A DNA stretch of 64,000 nucleotides from Sipunculus nudus (Eukaryota; Annelida; Sipuncula; Golfingiida; Sipunculidae), in the NCBI GenBank assembly GCA_026874595.1, contig CM049306.1, positions 88,578,642 through 88,642,641 of the forward strand. The letters run 5' to 3'. Positions 11,511 through 23,799 of this stretch are shown piece after piece (position 1 is the first letter of the stretch; each line of letters starts with the position of its first letter). A program made the position numbers and the translations under genes. The notes under the pieces are model-generated. The model ran no database searches. It was not told the DNA's origin and saw only the letters and a program-made list of their open reading frames with translations.

Positions 11511-13080
11511 TATCAGGCATAATAAATTTTTAAGTCGTTCTTGCTTTTAAAAAACGGACAAACTATCTCTTTCCGTTAATACGGTATATAGGTGAGAAAA
11601 GCAGGATTTTTATATAAGCCTATTGATCATACATTTGAATCTAGTCCGCGGACAACCCTGACTTTCATTCTGTCCAAGAACTGTTTTGATCCGGCTTAAA
11701 ACAACAATGAAATCAACATATATGGGTCAAAATACCAGGTTTTAGTTGATCCCTGCATATAAACAACTTCTGTTCGACTGTTTATGTAGATTTCTTTGTT
11801 GAATTCATTGTAGTGACACGTAACCAAAATTGACACATAAGAAGACATTTTCATATGTTATGAAATAGCTCTAGAAAGACATTTATGATATTCTATAAAA
11901 GATTAAACCAAATCCATATCTTAACGATGTTTAGGTAATTGACCTCGCTGGAGTAACTGAAAAATCAGGCGAATGATACATGTCTAAATAGGGCAAATCA
12001 TGCGACATGTTGAGCACAAAGTATTGATATAAAAGTCAGCAACCAGAAACGCTACGCTGCCGTCCTAACAATTAACTGTCAAGATTTAAGGAGGCTGGAG
12101 CTATCGCCAATAAGTAACCGGTTGACATTATATTTTATAACGGAAATATATAGCCTTGGGGACGTTTACCTAGTTCCATCTCCATATTGTTACAGTTAGT
12201 CTATATATAAACAATGGGCATAAATTTTGTTGAAAGAATAATCTTTCTTAATTAGCAAAAAATACGTTCTTATGTACAGCTGGCATTTCAAATTGGAAAG
12301 CCTAATTGCTATTCTCCGCCAGCGGTCCGTATGTTTCTGCTGCCAGACTTATTTAGGCACTATTACCGGTAAGGCGAAGCAAGCACAGCTGCATGGTATA
12401 GGCCTGATCATTTTCTGCGAAAAAAAATTAAATCTATATCTTGTGACTGACGCACGATTCTGCGACACTGAACGAAATAATGCATCGGTATTTTGTTTTC
12501 CACCTCGAAAGCTCAGGTTGTGTGATCTCAAACTTAATACATAATTAGTTCTTGCCACTGACTAAAGTACAATGGCAAATATTTGACATACAATGGTAAA
12601 ATAGAATGGTACCTAAATATATGAAAAGATAATGACCATACTCCAATTATAAAAAAATGCTAATATATCTACTGCGGATTCACTCAGGTATACACAGTCA
12701 TTGCTCACATATATATGTCTTGCCCATCCCATGTTATAGCACTATAGGTATAATAAAACGCAATAATGACCTGGTGTTAGTAATAAGCGTACATGCGTGT
12801 GTCCACAAACGTGTTTGACTGATGGAGAAAACGCACTTTAAACGAAAAGTTAAATGTTATCATAAAAACTGCAGTGCTTTATTTCCCTGCAATAAACTTT
12901 TATAACGTGTATGATACCTGTTTGTTGGTAGATTGTTTGCACCTTTACCTGACGATGCGATTTCTTCGAAACTTTGTGGACGGATTGGCCAAGGAATTTT
13001 AAATGATGATGATCGGAATATAAAGGCAGGTCAAGCATAGCTGGGCAGAATTTTATTTGTAATGGAAGCGGGGGTGGGGT
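11511..13080. other. AT-rich spacer
   Basis: No gene is supported. The overlapping opposite-strand frames at 12,272-12,558 are mutual shadows with no recognisable product. Confidence 0.5.
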
Positions 13081-13190
13081 GGGGGGGGGGGGGGGCTTGC
13101 ATGTCCCCCACCAAACTGCTGCCATATAGTTTATAAGACTGCTTTTTCTAGGCGGAGGTGTGCGCTCTTCCGAGTGCCATCTTAGTTCAA
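13081..13190 (+). mobile_element. Poly-G tract and right end of GGCGGAGG repeat
   Basis: A G15 run lies at 13,081-13,095. At 13,151 the sequence GGCGGAGGTGTGCGCTC, then CCGAGTGCC and CTTAGTT, matches the right terminus of the family seen at 24.3 and 34.6 kb. Only this end is present, so it is a truncated copy. The minus-strand open frame at 12,850-13,227 runs through it (proline run from the G tract) and is rejected. Confidence 0.5.
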
Positions 13191-13452
13191 GTAGCGTGCA
13201 GTTGGACACATTAGATGTATAGCCCAACTTTTAATGCGCCAACTTCTCCTGACTGTCAAATCATGGACAAATCACACTGGGGGAAAATGAATATGGCTTA
13301 ACATGCCAAAATCTTTAGGCACAATGAAATATGACCGCACACGCCCGTCTCACAGAGGAATTTAATCACCGTTATAATTGGTAATCATCTCTGACATGTT
13401 ACTATTTAACATTAACACGAAAATCCGTTACGGCGGACCGCCTACAACATGT

Positions 13453-15986
13453 GGCAGGGTTTTGTACCAATTAGCTGATATCAAATGTTGGATTAAATCC
13501 TTCTTTAATCTAATTTGTAACCTGTCAAATTAGTTCAGATGCAAATAAAATAAAACTGATGCAATCTTTGTCTAAGGAGATAAGAAAATAACGGGATTAT
13601 TTCTACGATAGAGTTGAATAGAAATGTTTCAGTGGAAACTGTGTTTACTGGAATAAAATGAAATGGGATAGTAAAACAAAAAAAAATAGTTTAACATACC
13701 TTTTTTCTTTTACATACACAAATGGGTTAGAAACCAATTAACTAGTATTGTACAATGACATATAAATAGCAGTTGCAAATCTATATCCTGTGGCATTTAC
13801 TCTAACCAAAAGGTCACTAATGGAGAAATGGATAAACGTTTATGGATAAACGTCATAGACGTTTTTGTGAAATATGTCGCTTCAAGATGCTTATTCTGGC
13901 GTCTGACGTGTATTAACAAAATATCATCCATTTAACCTAGATTACAGAAAATAGACCATCAAACACCGATTCTACCGAACACAGGCTGTTCTTGATCAAA
14001 ACAAAATAAAAAAAAATATTCTACCAAGATATCTAGCGGCAAGTCAGACCAGCGAGACGTTTGCAAAGAACAAATGAGGGTTTTAAGGTAGCAGGGTTTT
14101 GTACCAATTAGCTGATATCAAATGTTGGATTAAATCCTTCTTTAATCTAACTTGTAAGCTGTCAAATTAGTTCAGATGAAAATAAAATAAAATTGATGCA
14201 ATCTTTGTCTAAGAAGATAAGAAAATAACGGGATTATTACTACGATAGAGTTAAATTGAAATGTTTAAGTGGAAACTGTGTTTACTGGAATAAAATGAAA
14301 AGGGATAGCATAACAAAAATAGTTTAACATACCTTTTTCTTTCACATAAACAAATTGGTTAGAAACCAATTAACTAGTATTGTATAATGACATATAAATA
14401 GCAGTTGCAAATCTATATCCTGTGGCATTTACTCTTACCAAAAGGTCACTAATGGAGAAATGGATAAACGTTTATGGATAAACATCATAGACGTTTTTGT
14501 GAAATATGTCGCTTCAAGAGGCTTATTCCGGCGTCAGACGTCTTTTAAAAAAATATCATCCATTTAACCTAGATTTCAGAAAATAGACCATAAAACACCG
14601 ATTCCACCGAACACAGGCTGTTCTTGATAATAACAAAATAAAAACAATATTCAACCAAGATATCTAGCGGCAAGTCAGACCAGCGAGACGTTTGCAAAGA
14701 ACAAATGAGAGTTTTGAGGTAGCAGGGTTTTGTACCAATTAGCTGATATCAAATGTTGGATTAAATCCTTCTTTAATCTAATTTGTAAGCTGTCAAATTA
14801 GTTCAGATGAAAATAAAATAAAATTGATGCAATCTTTGTCTAAGAAGATAAGAAAATAACGGGATTATTACTACGATAGAGTTAAATTGAAATGTTTAAG
14901 TGGAAACTATGTTTACTGGAATAAAAAGAAAAGGGATAGTAAAACAAAAACAAAAAAATAGTTTAATATACCTTTTTCTTTCACATAAACAAATTGGTTA
15001 GAAACCAATTAACTAGTATTGTATAATGACATATAAATAGCAGTTGCAAATTTATATCCTGTGGAATTTACTCTAACCAAAAGGTCACTAATGGAGAAAT
15101 GGATAAACGTTTATGGATAAACGTAATAGACGTTTTTGTGAAATATGTCGCTTCAAGAGGCTTATTCCGGCGTCAGACGTCTTTTAAAAAAAATATCATC
15201 CATTTAACCTAGATTTCAGAAAATAGACCATAAAACACCGATTCCACCGAACACAGGCTGTTCTTGATAATAACAAAATAAAAACAATATTCAACCAAGA
15301 TATCTAGCGGCAAGTCAGACCAGCGAGACGTTTGCAAAGAACAAATTAGAGTTTTGAGGTAGCAGGGTTTTGTACCAATTAGCTGATATCAAATGTTGGA
15401 TTAAATCCTTCTTTAATCTAATTTGTAAGCTGTCAAATTAGTTCAGATGAAAATAAAATAAAATTGATGCAATCTTTGTCTAAGAAGATAAGAAAATAAC
15501 GGGATTATTACTACGATAGAGTTAAATTGAAATGTTTAAGTGGAAACTGTGTTTACTGGAATATAAAGAAAAGGGATAGTAAAACAAAAACAAAAAAATA
15601 GTTTAATATACCTTTTTCTTTCACATAAACAAATTGGTTAGAAACCAATTAACTAGTATTGTATAATTACATATAAATAGCAGTTGCAAATCTATATCCT
15701 GTGGCATTTACACTAACCAAAAGGTCACTAATGGAGAAATGGATAAACGTTTATGGATAAACGTCATAGACGTTTTTGTGAAATATGTCGCTTCAAGAGG
15801 CTTATTCCGGCGTCAGACGTCTTTTAACAAAATATCATCCATTTAACCTAGATTTCAGAAAATAGAACATAAAACACCGATTCCACCGAACACAGGCTGT
15901 TCTTGATCATAACAAAATAAAAAAAAATATTCAACCAAGATATCTAGCGGCAAGTCAGAGCAACGAGACGTTTGCAAAGAAAAAAT
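13453..15986. repeat. Four-copy tandem array of ~635-bp units
   Basis: Units begin at 13,453, 14,091, 14,722 and 15,362 (periods 638, 631 and 640), each with GCAGGGTTTTGTACCAATTA. The last unit ends near 15,986, about ten bases short of a full period. Copies 3 and 4 are nearly identical, copy 2 is close and copy 1 is the most diverged. Each unit carries a GATAAACGTTTATGGATAAA block and a TAGCGGCAAGTCAGA block. Copies 2-4 have a perfect hairpin, AATTGGTT-AGA-AACCAATT, at 14,353-14,371, 14,992-15,010 and 15,632-15,650. There is no shared open frame. It is a satellite-like array; a non-coding RNA role cannot be excluded. Confidence 0.95.
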
Positions 15987-16007
15987 GCATCCATAAACCT
16001 TTGATTA

Positions 16008-16291
16008 GGCCAAAAAAAAAATAAGGTATGGTTCTCAGGCACTTTTTTTCAGAAATCAGTGCGGGCGGGCGGTATTTTATTTTTTACCTTTTTTGAGTGT
16101 CTCCATAAAAAAGTCATATGATCAGGGAAAAGTATGAAAATAACATTTTTTTTGCAAAACAGGGAAAAGCACTACATAAATTGTATATTCATCTTCTTGA
16201 AAGATAAAAATCAAAATAAAAATTGTTGATGCGGGGGGTTAAAATTGACGCGGGCGGTGCCTGAGAACCATATCTTTTATTTTTTTTGGCC
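16008..16291. mobile_element. MITE with ~35-bp TIRs and TTA target duplication
   Basis: The left end GGCCAAAAAAAAAATAAGG, then TATGGTTCTCAGGCAC, is mirrored by the right end GTGCCTGAGAACCATA, then TCTTTTATTTTTTTTGGCC. Each end is flanked by TTA (16,005-16,007 and 16,292-16,294), read as a 3-bp target duplication. The TTA duplication and GG-start fit the PIF/Harbinger superfamily and Tourist-like MITEs (family knowledge). The 284-bp interior is non-coding, with a GCGGGCGGGCGG patch near the left end and GCGGGCGG near the right, which extends the inverted symmetry. It lies 22 bp beyond the end of the tandem array. Confidence 0.85.
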
Positions 16292-16422
16292 TTACATTAT
16301 TGAAATTTTTCTCCACGTCAACACTGGCCCATGTACCGTATACCAACAGCTTGTGGACAAACAAGCTCATGCACCTTTCACAGATAAGAACTTCTTACCT
16401 GATAGGAGTTCTCCAGAGTTCA

Positions 16423-16425
<3 letters not shown>

Positions 16426-16504
<79 letters not shown>
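16426..16504. repeat. (AT)n microsatellite
   Basis: A pure AT run of about 79 bp. The flanking open frames that translate into Tyr-Ile repeats are artefacts of it. Confidence 0.98.
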
Positions 16505-16505
<1 letters not shown>

Positions 16506-18029
16506 GAAGATTAAACCAGAATTACATTAATTCTACAGAAAAGGCAGGTCAATAGCTGGCTTCAACAATGACCGACACACCCAGTATTGCAGCAGTTAGG
16601 TTACATTTATACCATTGTGTTCAAGCAATGACGATGACTTGCATTAGAGGCCATACATAAGCAAAACTATTTCACTCAATTCGCGTTGGTGGTTTGGGTG
16701 ACCCATATGAATTCGAATAAATGGCAAGTTTCACGCATGATCAACCGGATTATTTCTGGACTCACGCAACAGAAGACCAGTCTCACGCACTCGGACCTGG
16801 TTATAGGTTTGTCCATACATTTCTTTTTCGTAAGGTTGCAGTAGACCTAATACTCACTTCTAACTGACACACATCTTATTTACAAAATAAGTTTCCTATA
16901 ATTCATTGAGTTTTCATGTATAATGTAGAAACTATACATTGTATGTCAAATCATTATAATTATCAACAAACTGACATATTTATTTTGAACAACATAAATA
17001 TAATTTTATTGGTTTAACTTTTTATCAGTAACATTTTATACTATTCTATTGTTTATAAATTTTAACCAGCGTGAAGCGTTTGACTATCAAGACAATAAAA
17101 AAATATTCTCACAGATTAAGGACCGATTTGGGTTCTACAAATTTGACATCTCTATAGAACGCTTGGTTGGTGTCAAAGCCAGTTCACTCAGTCGTCCAGC
17201 ACGGAAGACACCCATTCGACCGTTGATGACGTAACAAAGCGGGGTGCTCTGCCTAGGGCAATTTTTTCCAGTCACGTGAATATAAAGAATGACTTTGAAT
17301 AGTTACAATTTACAAAATGCGTTCTCAGTGATCAATGGCTGCTTGTGACAGCAACTGATCAATTCTGTCCACGCCTGTCTGTCGGTGACACTTTTTTGTT
17401 ATCTTGTCCAACTCAAACTGACAATTTGTGCCATAACAGCTGCCGATGTCAGATAAATGAGTCCAAAAAGGAATGACAAATGCCGTGAGGCTGAGCATGC
17501 GAGTCATCATTACACAGGTTAACAATGATGGATGCTTTCCGTAATGATTGGGAATTAAGATCCTAACCACATGAGTAACCGTCGTCGAATTTAATAATGA
17601 TGTTTCTCATTTTAACGGTATTGATGCGTTTTGCATTCCCGCAATTTTTATAAATCCAAACCAGTCATACACAATATATGTATTTGCGTGTTTAACGTTT
17701 AATATCATTATGATCTAATGCATAATTTATATATATTCAGCAATTTAATGTTTCCGAAATAAAAAAGATATAAAATTTTAAAAGAAATTTTTTATCTTAA
17801 CAATATTTCACAGAGCTTTCGGAGAAAGAGAGCACAGAATGGAAGGTTAGTTCATTATAATTAACTGACTCCAAACGCATATGTTACTAAGGTCAATTAG
17901 GGAATATTAGATATATACAAAAAGGCCTATGCCAATGCGTTGTTTGCTGTCATTATTGTCCATTCGTTTCTCCCTAAACCGCATATGTTTCTTCATATCG
18001 AATCTGCCCTTGATTTTATACACACACAT
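16505..18029. other. AT-rich spacer
   Basis: No gene. The frames at 17,049-17,234 (+) and 17,325-17,570 (-) show no recognisable domain. A CRE-like TGACGTAA lies at 17,227-17,234, but alone it does not support a regulatory call. Confidence 0.5.
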
Positions 18030-18240
18030 CTAGGATTTAGGAAAAGGAGGGGTCCAACCCAGGAGGACTAATAACAAGACCTAAACAGGTCACCAGGTCC
18101 GGCTAAGGGGGGTCCAGGCCGTAGAAACTGTTCTTTAACCCTTAAAAATAGGTTGCACTGGCTAAAAAAAAAGGGGGGGGGGGTCCGGACCCCCTGGATG
18201 GATCTCTCCCCTGGATTCGCTTCTGCACCTTTCCTTTCTA
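18030..18240. repeat. G-rich dispersed-repeat terminus
   Basis: Repeated GGGGTCC words, a G11 run (18,173-18,183) and GGTCCGGACCCCCTGGAT, then CCCCTGGATTCGC, resemble the G-run/TCCGGACC/CCTGGATCCGC termini of dispersed repeats in marine invertebrates. The longest open frame of the window (minus, 18,068-18,505, 145 codons) starts outside and reads into this G-rich stretch. I see no domain in it and do not call it a gene. Confidence 0.4.
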
Positions 18241-19250
18241 TGTTGGTCCCCAAAAATTGTCCTTCTTGAGAAAGTTTGATTGAACTGGGCACCAGTCCTG
18301 TACATAACTTCGTAATAAATGAAAAATGCGTGGAAATTTTCTTGAATTTCTGAGCGTAAATATGAAACATCTTGATCCTTGATGTATGAAAAGATTCATA
18401 TTCGCAGAAACCCAGGTTATCTAGACTAAGCTCAGTATGTAAGCTCCATTTGGCTAGTATGTGAGCTATTTCCGCTCTATCCATACAAGTAACCAATAGG
18501 TTCAATAAACCAGAAATATCTGGACTTGAGAGGGAGAGGTATATATGCAGGGCACTTAGACAAAAATTAAAAAAAAAATAAGTAACTGTTTTTTCTAGAC
18601 ACCTATGTTAGAGTCATGACTCATCTTATATTTAGATTTGATCACTAGAAAGAAAAGAATGGACAGACGTGAACAAAGCGAGAGACGTAGGATGGCGGTA
18701 GCGGGTATGGAAGTTATATATATGTAAGCCATTAACGATGTGTATCAAACTCTTCAGTTGAGAAGCTGGCGAGAGCGTGAAAAATATCAAGTTGACGGTA
18801 CAAATATATATATGAGAATTATAAGAAATACAATTAAATGCAAAGTTGGACAATTTCTTATAAGTTTCTCAGTGTGACGCTTCTATTAAACTCCAGGTAT
18901 GACTTTTTACAATTATGGCGAAGTATCCTAATATCTTTTTCTCATTTAGTCAAATACTGGCGAGATGTTGCTCCTTAAAATACTATTCTCCTATGGAACT
19001 ATGATTTAGTTTTTCTTTTGCTCTCACCCAAGACCTAAAATGTATGTGTCAAAAACTTAAATTGATCATCTCGAGGATGCAGAATGGATAAAAACTAAAA
19101 TTAACCTTAGCCCCTGAAAAAGTATAAAACGTCTAAAACTTGGCCTTTCTGGTGAATAATAGAGACGAACGAGGACCTTCAGCTTCAATGCCCACATAAA
19201 CTAGAATAGATACTACGGACCTACGTACTCTTACATCTATAATCCGAACG
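18241..19250. other. Spacer
   Basis: No supported gene or RNA. It contains the first part of the 145-codon minus-strand frame, which is unrecognised and has no codon or domain evidence. Confidence 0.45.
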
Positions 19251-19510
19251 GGATCTGTGGTCTAGGTTTAGAATGAGGATGCATACCCGGGAGACTGGGT
19301 TCGAATCTCAGTCGAGAAAAGATGAGATTCAATACAGTCGAGGGTCGGTCTCGCGCAAGGTAAGCGCTTATAATGGGAAGATTGAAGTCTGTATCTAGTA
19401 GCACATCACGAAGGACCGCAGGTGTGGAAAAGGCCAGGACAATCTTGTACTACCGCCCTGTCAAGTAGTGTCACACAGAAATGGAATTCGCAGATGTTTA
19501 ATAATTAGAT
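19251..19510 (+). mobile_element. tRNA-derived SINE, near complete
   Basis: An A-box-like word (TGTGGTCTAGGTTTAG, 19,256-19,271) and a B box (GGGTTCGAATCTC, 19,297-19,309) are followed by a linker (GGTAAGCGCTTATAATGGG), a GGACCGCAGGTG block, and a tail GCCCTGTCAAGTAGT then AATGGAATTCGCAGATGTTT. The tail matches the 36.5- and 53.9-kb copies. The linker and tail also match the minus-strand copy near 46 kb. It lacks the CGCCTTTCGGGGGT block of the 7.2- and 36.5-kb copies, by deletion or divergence. Confidence 0.8.
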
Positions 19511-20275
19511 AATGTTAGAATTCTAAAAATCCGCAAGAAATATTTTTAAAAAATCTTACTTACATAAGTTTTTGCCGTGTCCACAACAGTAGTGCGATTT
19601 GGTGCCTAAATGTCACAAAACATTTAGTGTTTAGACGAGCCAGCCGACCCCTGGAGTGCTCACCCTGGCATAAATCATTGAGTCTTCATGCAGAGTCCGA
19701 CGGTTTTAGTATAAAGTCCGTCATCTAGTGACGTGAGGACCCAAGTCTCGATTTAAGGCGCGGGCTGGCCCAGTGCCAAACAGCAGCAAATTATTCAAGA
19801 AACTGTGAAAGTCGGGCAGGAACAGATACCTGCAAATGACAGGCTGTGAACCACACATGCCCGGTTCTTAGACACGTATATTGCCAGACTGAGAGACTGA
19901 TAAATATATCCTACGCTTATATTATTAACAATCAGAAATATCAGTGATTGTTCACGTAAATATAATAACTCGCATTTACACATGGTAGTGACAATAAAGC
20001 CCATCATTCTGTTAAAAACACCACTCAGTCGCCGGCCCATGCATGTACACAGAGAAAGGGTCATGTCGGTCATTTGCCCGCTCTCTCAATTTCCGTCTGA
20101 TCCAATATTCCCTCTTTGCGGTCTGTTCTCTACAATTTTCGCGACACATCCAAGACTTCTTTAACTGTGCCATCCCGACCCAGTAAACATTAAAATTAGG
20201 CTGGTAAGCCTTTCTTGAGTCATGATACAAGTCATATCGAGGAATACAACGCAGTGATCTTCCAGCAGGTTGCAT
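19511..20275. other. Spacer
   Basis: No gene is supported. Three open frames (minus 19,795-20,073, plus 19,982-20,164, minus 20,012-20,275) overlap across this stretch and show no domain. Confidence 0.45.
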
Positions 20276-20396
20276 TCATATCGCGGTAAACAGCCTAGGG
20301 TCTTAACATTAGGCTACGAATTATGAATTAACACAAAAGAATACATGTGAACTCACAACCCAAACTAAACTCCGTCTCTTAGTAAGGAGGCTCAAC

Positions 20397-22972
20397 AGAA
20401 TTATCTTTACACAACGGTTAAAAGCATCAAATTTGGTATGAAGTATCTTAAGCTCTCTCCTGATTTTTCTGGAAGGGTTTCCCTGATTCTGATTCTTTTA
20501 GCAGGCCCAAGTCCAAAATGACAGGATTTTATGGAAAATATCACACGTTTAAAACCATAAACTGAGTGTGGTAAAATCGACTGACCTTAAAACTCATTTT
20601 TAATTAATGAATATACATATAACGAACACAATTTTGAAATATCTTAAATAGTGATTGCAGAAAATGTGACGAAAATCATGTTAAGTAGAAATGTAGCTCG
20701 CTTGAGGTCAATAGGTCCAGGGTCTCCGAGAGAAATTTTTCGAGGCGGTACAAAAGGGTTTCCTATCCTCGTTATTACAACCATTCAGGTGTACGGATTT
20801 AATCAACTCTGTGAACCTTTTCATATTTCTTTATTGGTCCCTTAGGAACACTCTTATTTTTTAGGTCGCAGCCTGGCATTTATGTTGGAGTCAGCATGGC
20901 CGCAATAAGATATTGAACATCCCATTTATTACCTAAAATCTACGCCAGGATACACCGATTTCCTCATCTATAAATCAACTGCCATATTCTGCATAGTAAT
21001 ATATACTAACACTTTTAGACATGCTCCTTCTTTTGTTTCACTCAGGGAAAGAATTCCAGAAAAGTAGTGTAACTCACTAATTAAGCTTCTGTCTCTCTAA
21101 TTTCTCTCTCTAGGGGAATTCATTGGCTTGTGGCTATAAGTAAATTCATGAACTTTTTGAGTATAAAACATGATAATGGGCGATTCTTGAACATTAGTGG
21201 GCTATTTAGAATAATAACATTTCCAAAAAATTTGTAAATTGCAGTTAAATTATCGATGGTAATAACTAAAATCAGGTTTCAGTAAGTCGGAGCTTCCAGT
21301 GGCATTTAGTCATCTGTTGTTATATTTTTTAGGAGTTCAGAGTAGTTTATGTTTTGTCCGATCTATTCAAATTAATACTGACATCACTGATACTTTTATA
21401 GAACTACCTAATTATTTATTTCTGGTGAAATTATTCAACTGTATTCAACTACAATTTCCGCGAAAAGACAAAATCAAAGATTTTGATATTTCATTGTAGA
21501 TATTAAAAAAATAGTTCATACAAATTGTCTTGGCACTAAAAAAAAATGAATAAGCTTATGTTATGTTACGATGGTGGGGCCATCATATAACTGAACGTCT
21601 CTCACCATAGTATTTTCAAATAACCAACTGGCTTAAGGAAATAATCGTTAGAAGCCTGACAAAAGCACCAATGTTTGTATGGAGTATCTTTAGGTCTGTC
21701 CTGATTGATGCCTATTTGACCTCATGGTCGTTGAGCAGAATAAAGTCCAAAATAGCAGGAATTAAGGAAAAAGCACTCTATATCACAGTATAATATCTAA
21801 CTGGAGGGGGGAATTTTGGCTTGTGTTGAGCACAAATCGTTCATGAGGATTTATGAAAATCAGCTGGGTGTTTTATTCGTTTAAAATAGGTAAATCTCTA
21901 TAAAAATAAATTTAAGTAATATTTTCGATCTGCATCGTTCAGAAAAATTTCTATATGGCCAAGGATTTCATGCCATTTTCGTCATTTTGTCTCGCATTTT
22001 TAATGGACTGAGGGCAAATTATGGCTTGTAACAATAAAGGTATGAAATAACATCTGTCCACTCTAAATTGTTTAGACTTTGCAGGAAATGTCCGACTAAA
22101 TTAACAAAAAATGTTTATGATTATGAAGTTATGTAAGTAAATAGGAATATGCTCAAATTGTATTAAGATGCTTAGACCGCCATTTTAGTGTAAGTCTAAA
22201 GTTTTGTATAATACAAGATAGCTTGGGGGGGGGGGCCTTTGTCTATAGTTACCTACACATTGTGCCGAGGTATGTGGTTCAGAGGTGTTTGCAAATGTTT
22301 GATTCAAATAAACATTAGCACCTATGGGAGAATTTCAGAAAGTGTTTGGAGATACAGATAACACAAGTATTGGATTCGGAATATCATTGGTCGATTTTGT
22401 TATTCAGACATACTTTCACGCTTTCATTCATTTACAGATATCTCGTTTGCAATTGTATCGTTTAATAAAGATATTTTTATGTATATCGAGAAATAGTAAA
22501 ATAGTAAAAGGCCTGTGAAATTGATGAAACCCGAGGCTAACTACATATAATAAAAAATCATGTATTTATGGGTTTTATTTTCACCCTACCTAAATTTAAA
22601 AAAAGGTATGAAGTTAAAAAGTAATAGTATGCAAGATTGAGAAAGGGACTAGAAATGTAGGCTTATATTTAACAGAACATGATCTCCAGATGAAATAATG
22701 AATATTCTAATAGCATTATGTATTTATTAAACAACTTTAGGGGAAAAAACACTGTATAAAATTATATTAAAAAAACATATTAAACTGGAAAGTATTATTA
22801 TTTTGGCTTTAAGTAGGTATATCATTTGCAATATTTTATCCAAAAAAAGCGGATCTCAAGTAATTTTTCCTTCCCTAACTCGTCGGTGTACTCTTTCTAT
22901 CTACAAGGTTTGATGCCTTTATCCGATCTGTAACGTTATGGCCAAAATATGACGGTAAGCCACCTATCGCGT
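20397..22972. mobile_element. ~2.6-kb insert inside the split repeat
   Basis: The segment is absent from the matching place in the 43.4-kb copy, so it is an insertion or a large local rearrangement. Boundaries are accurate to roughly 15-50 bp and no target duplication or inverted termini could be fixed. Inside, a block near 20,430-20,545 (GGTATGAAGTATCTTAAGCTC, CAAGTCCAAAATGACAGGA) recurs diverged near 21,665-21,790 (TGTATGGAGTATCTTTAGGTC, AAAGTCCAAAATAGCAGGA). A G11 run lies at 22,225-22,235. There is no long open frame. It may be a non-autonomous transposon or a composite of several pieces. Confidence 0.5.
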
Positions 22973-23238
22973 ACAGGTTGGCTTCGTCCAGTAACCGTAG
23001 GAACCAAGTTTGTGTTCATGCGGTCAGGAATTCAACAAACATGCGGAGGGATTTTCAAATATGCTGAGTTAAAACGGATTTTTTCGCTCATGTTTGGTGT
23101 TGTTAGAAAGTATACTAACTAAGCTAAAGATTGGTCTGGTTTCTGTCAAGTGGCAGCGTACTTGTAGGCCGTGAGGCATTGTCAAACATGACGAAAATAT
23201 TTGCATCCGCATAACGTCTTAAAGTGCGTTCCTCGCTA

Positions 23239-23799
23239 AAGCCTCGGTCACAACCGGGATACGGTCGCCGTACGGCGAGTGTTTTGGTCCATTCCGTGCG
23301 GTAGACGCACGGCAACCGTGCGTTTTTCAAAGGCCGCAGGGATCGACTCCGCAACGACCGTAACTGACATTAGCGCAAGAGCTTAAGTTGATGCGGCGGC
23401 CGTGCGTCAGGCAGTTACCTACGGGCTCCTTACGGGCACCGTACAGTTACTGTAGACGTACGGAGGTCGTAGGATACCCGTGCGATTTTTAACGCCTTCT
23501 CGGCTACCCGAGAGACGTACGGCGTCCCTGCGGCTGTCGTAAGGGGTCTTTGCGGCTTCCGCAAGGTAAGCTTGCGGCCTCCGCAGGGTTGGCTTACATT
23601 ACCGAGCGACGGCCGTTAGAATTAGGAAGACACCGTTCCGTTCCCGCACGTATTCCTGCGGTTTCAGAAACCGAACAGTGATCTACGGTGTGCGGTGACC
23701 GCAGCGGGTTGTGACCGAGGCTTAAGTATTCCTCACGTCCCAAAAACCGTGCGGTACTCTACGGTGTGCGGTGACCGCAGCGGGTTGTGACCGAGGCTT
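23239..23799. mobile_element. GC-rich 561-bp MITE with TA target duplication
   Basis: The left end AAGCCTCGGTCACAACC is the perfect inverse of the right end GGTTGTGACCGAGGCTT. Both ends are flanked by TA (23,237-23,238 and 23,800-23,801). Symmetry continues imperfectly inward (CGGTCGCCG against CGGTGACCG). The interior is CpG-rich and built from variants of CCGTACGG, CCGTGCG, CTGCGG and CCGCAGG on both strands, so the whole element can fold back. A ~40-base right-end block occurs twice, ending at 23,722 and 23,799 (period 76). There is no open frame. TA duplication fits Tc1/mariner-like non-autonomous elements; the superfamily is inferred. Confidence 0.85.

Noticed and set aside
16245-16530. 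Open frames with long Tyr-Ile runs (also near 31.2, 47.9, 57.4 and 59 kb)
   Set aside because: They are translations of (AT)n microsatellites.
18068-18505. 145-codon minus-strand open frame, longest in the window
   Set aside because: No recognisable domain, it reads into a G-rich repeat terminus, and a frame of this length is expected by chance in 64 kb.
19251-19330. True tRNA gene on the plus strand
   Set aside because: The same reason: the tRNA-like head lacks a consistent cloverleaf and continues into the SINE linker and tail.
19626-19785. Possible weak inverted repeat (GAGCCAGCC... and GGCTGGCCC...)
   Set aside because: The arms are short and need many mismatches; no target duplication is visible.
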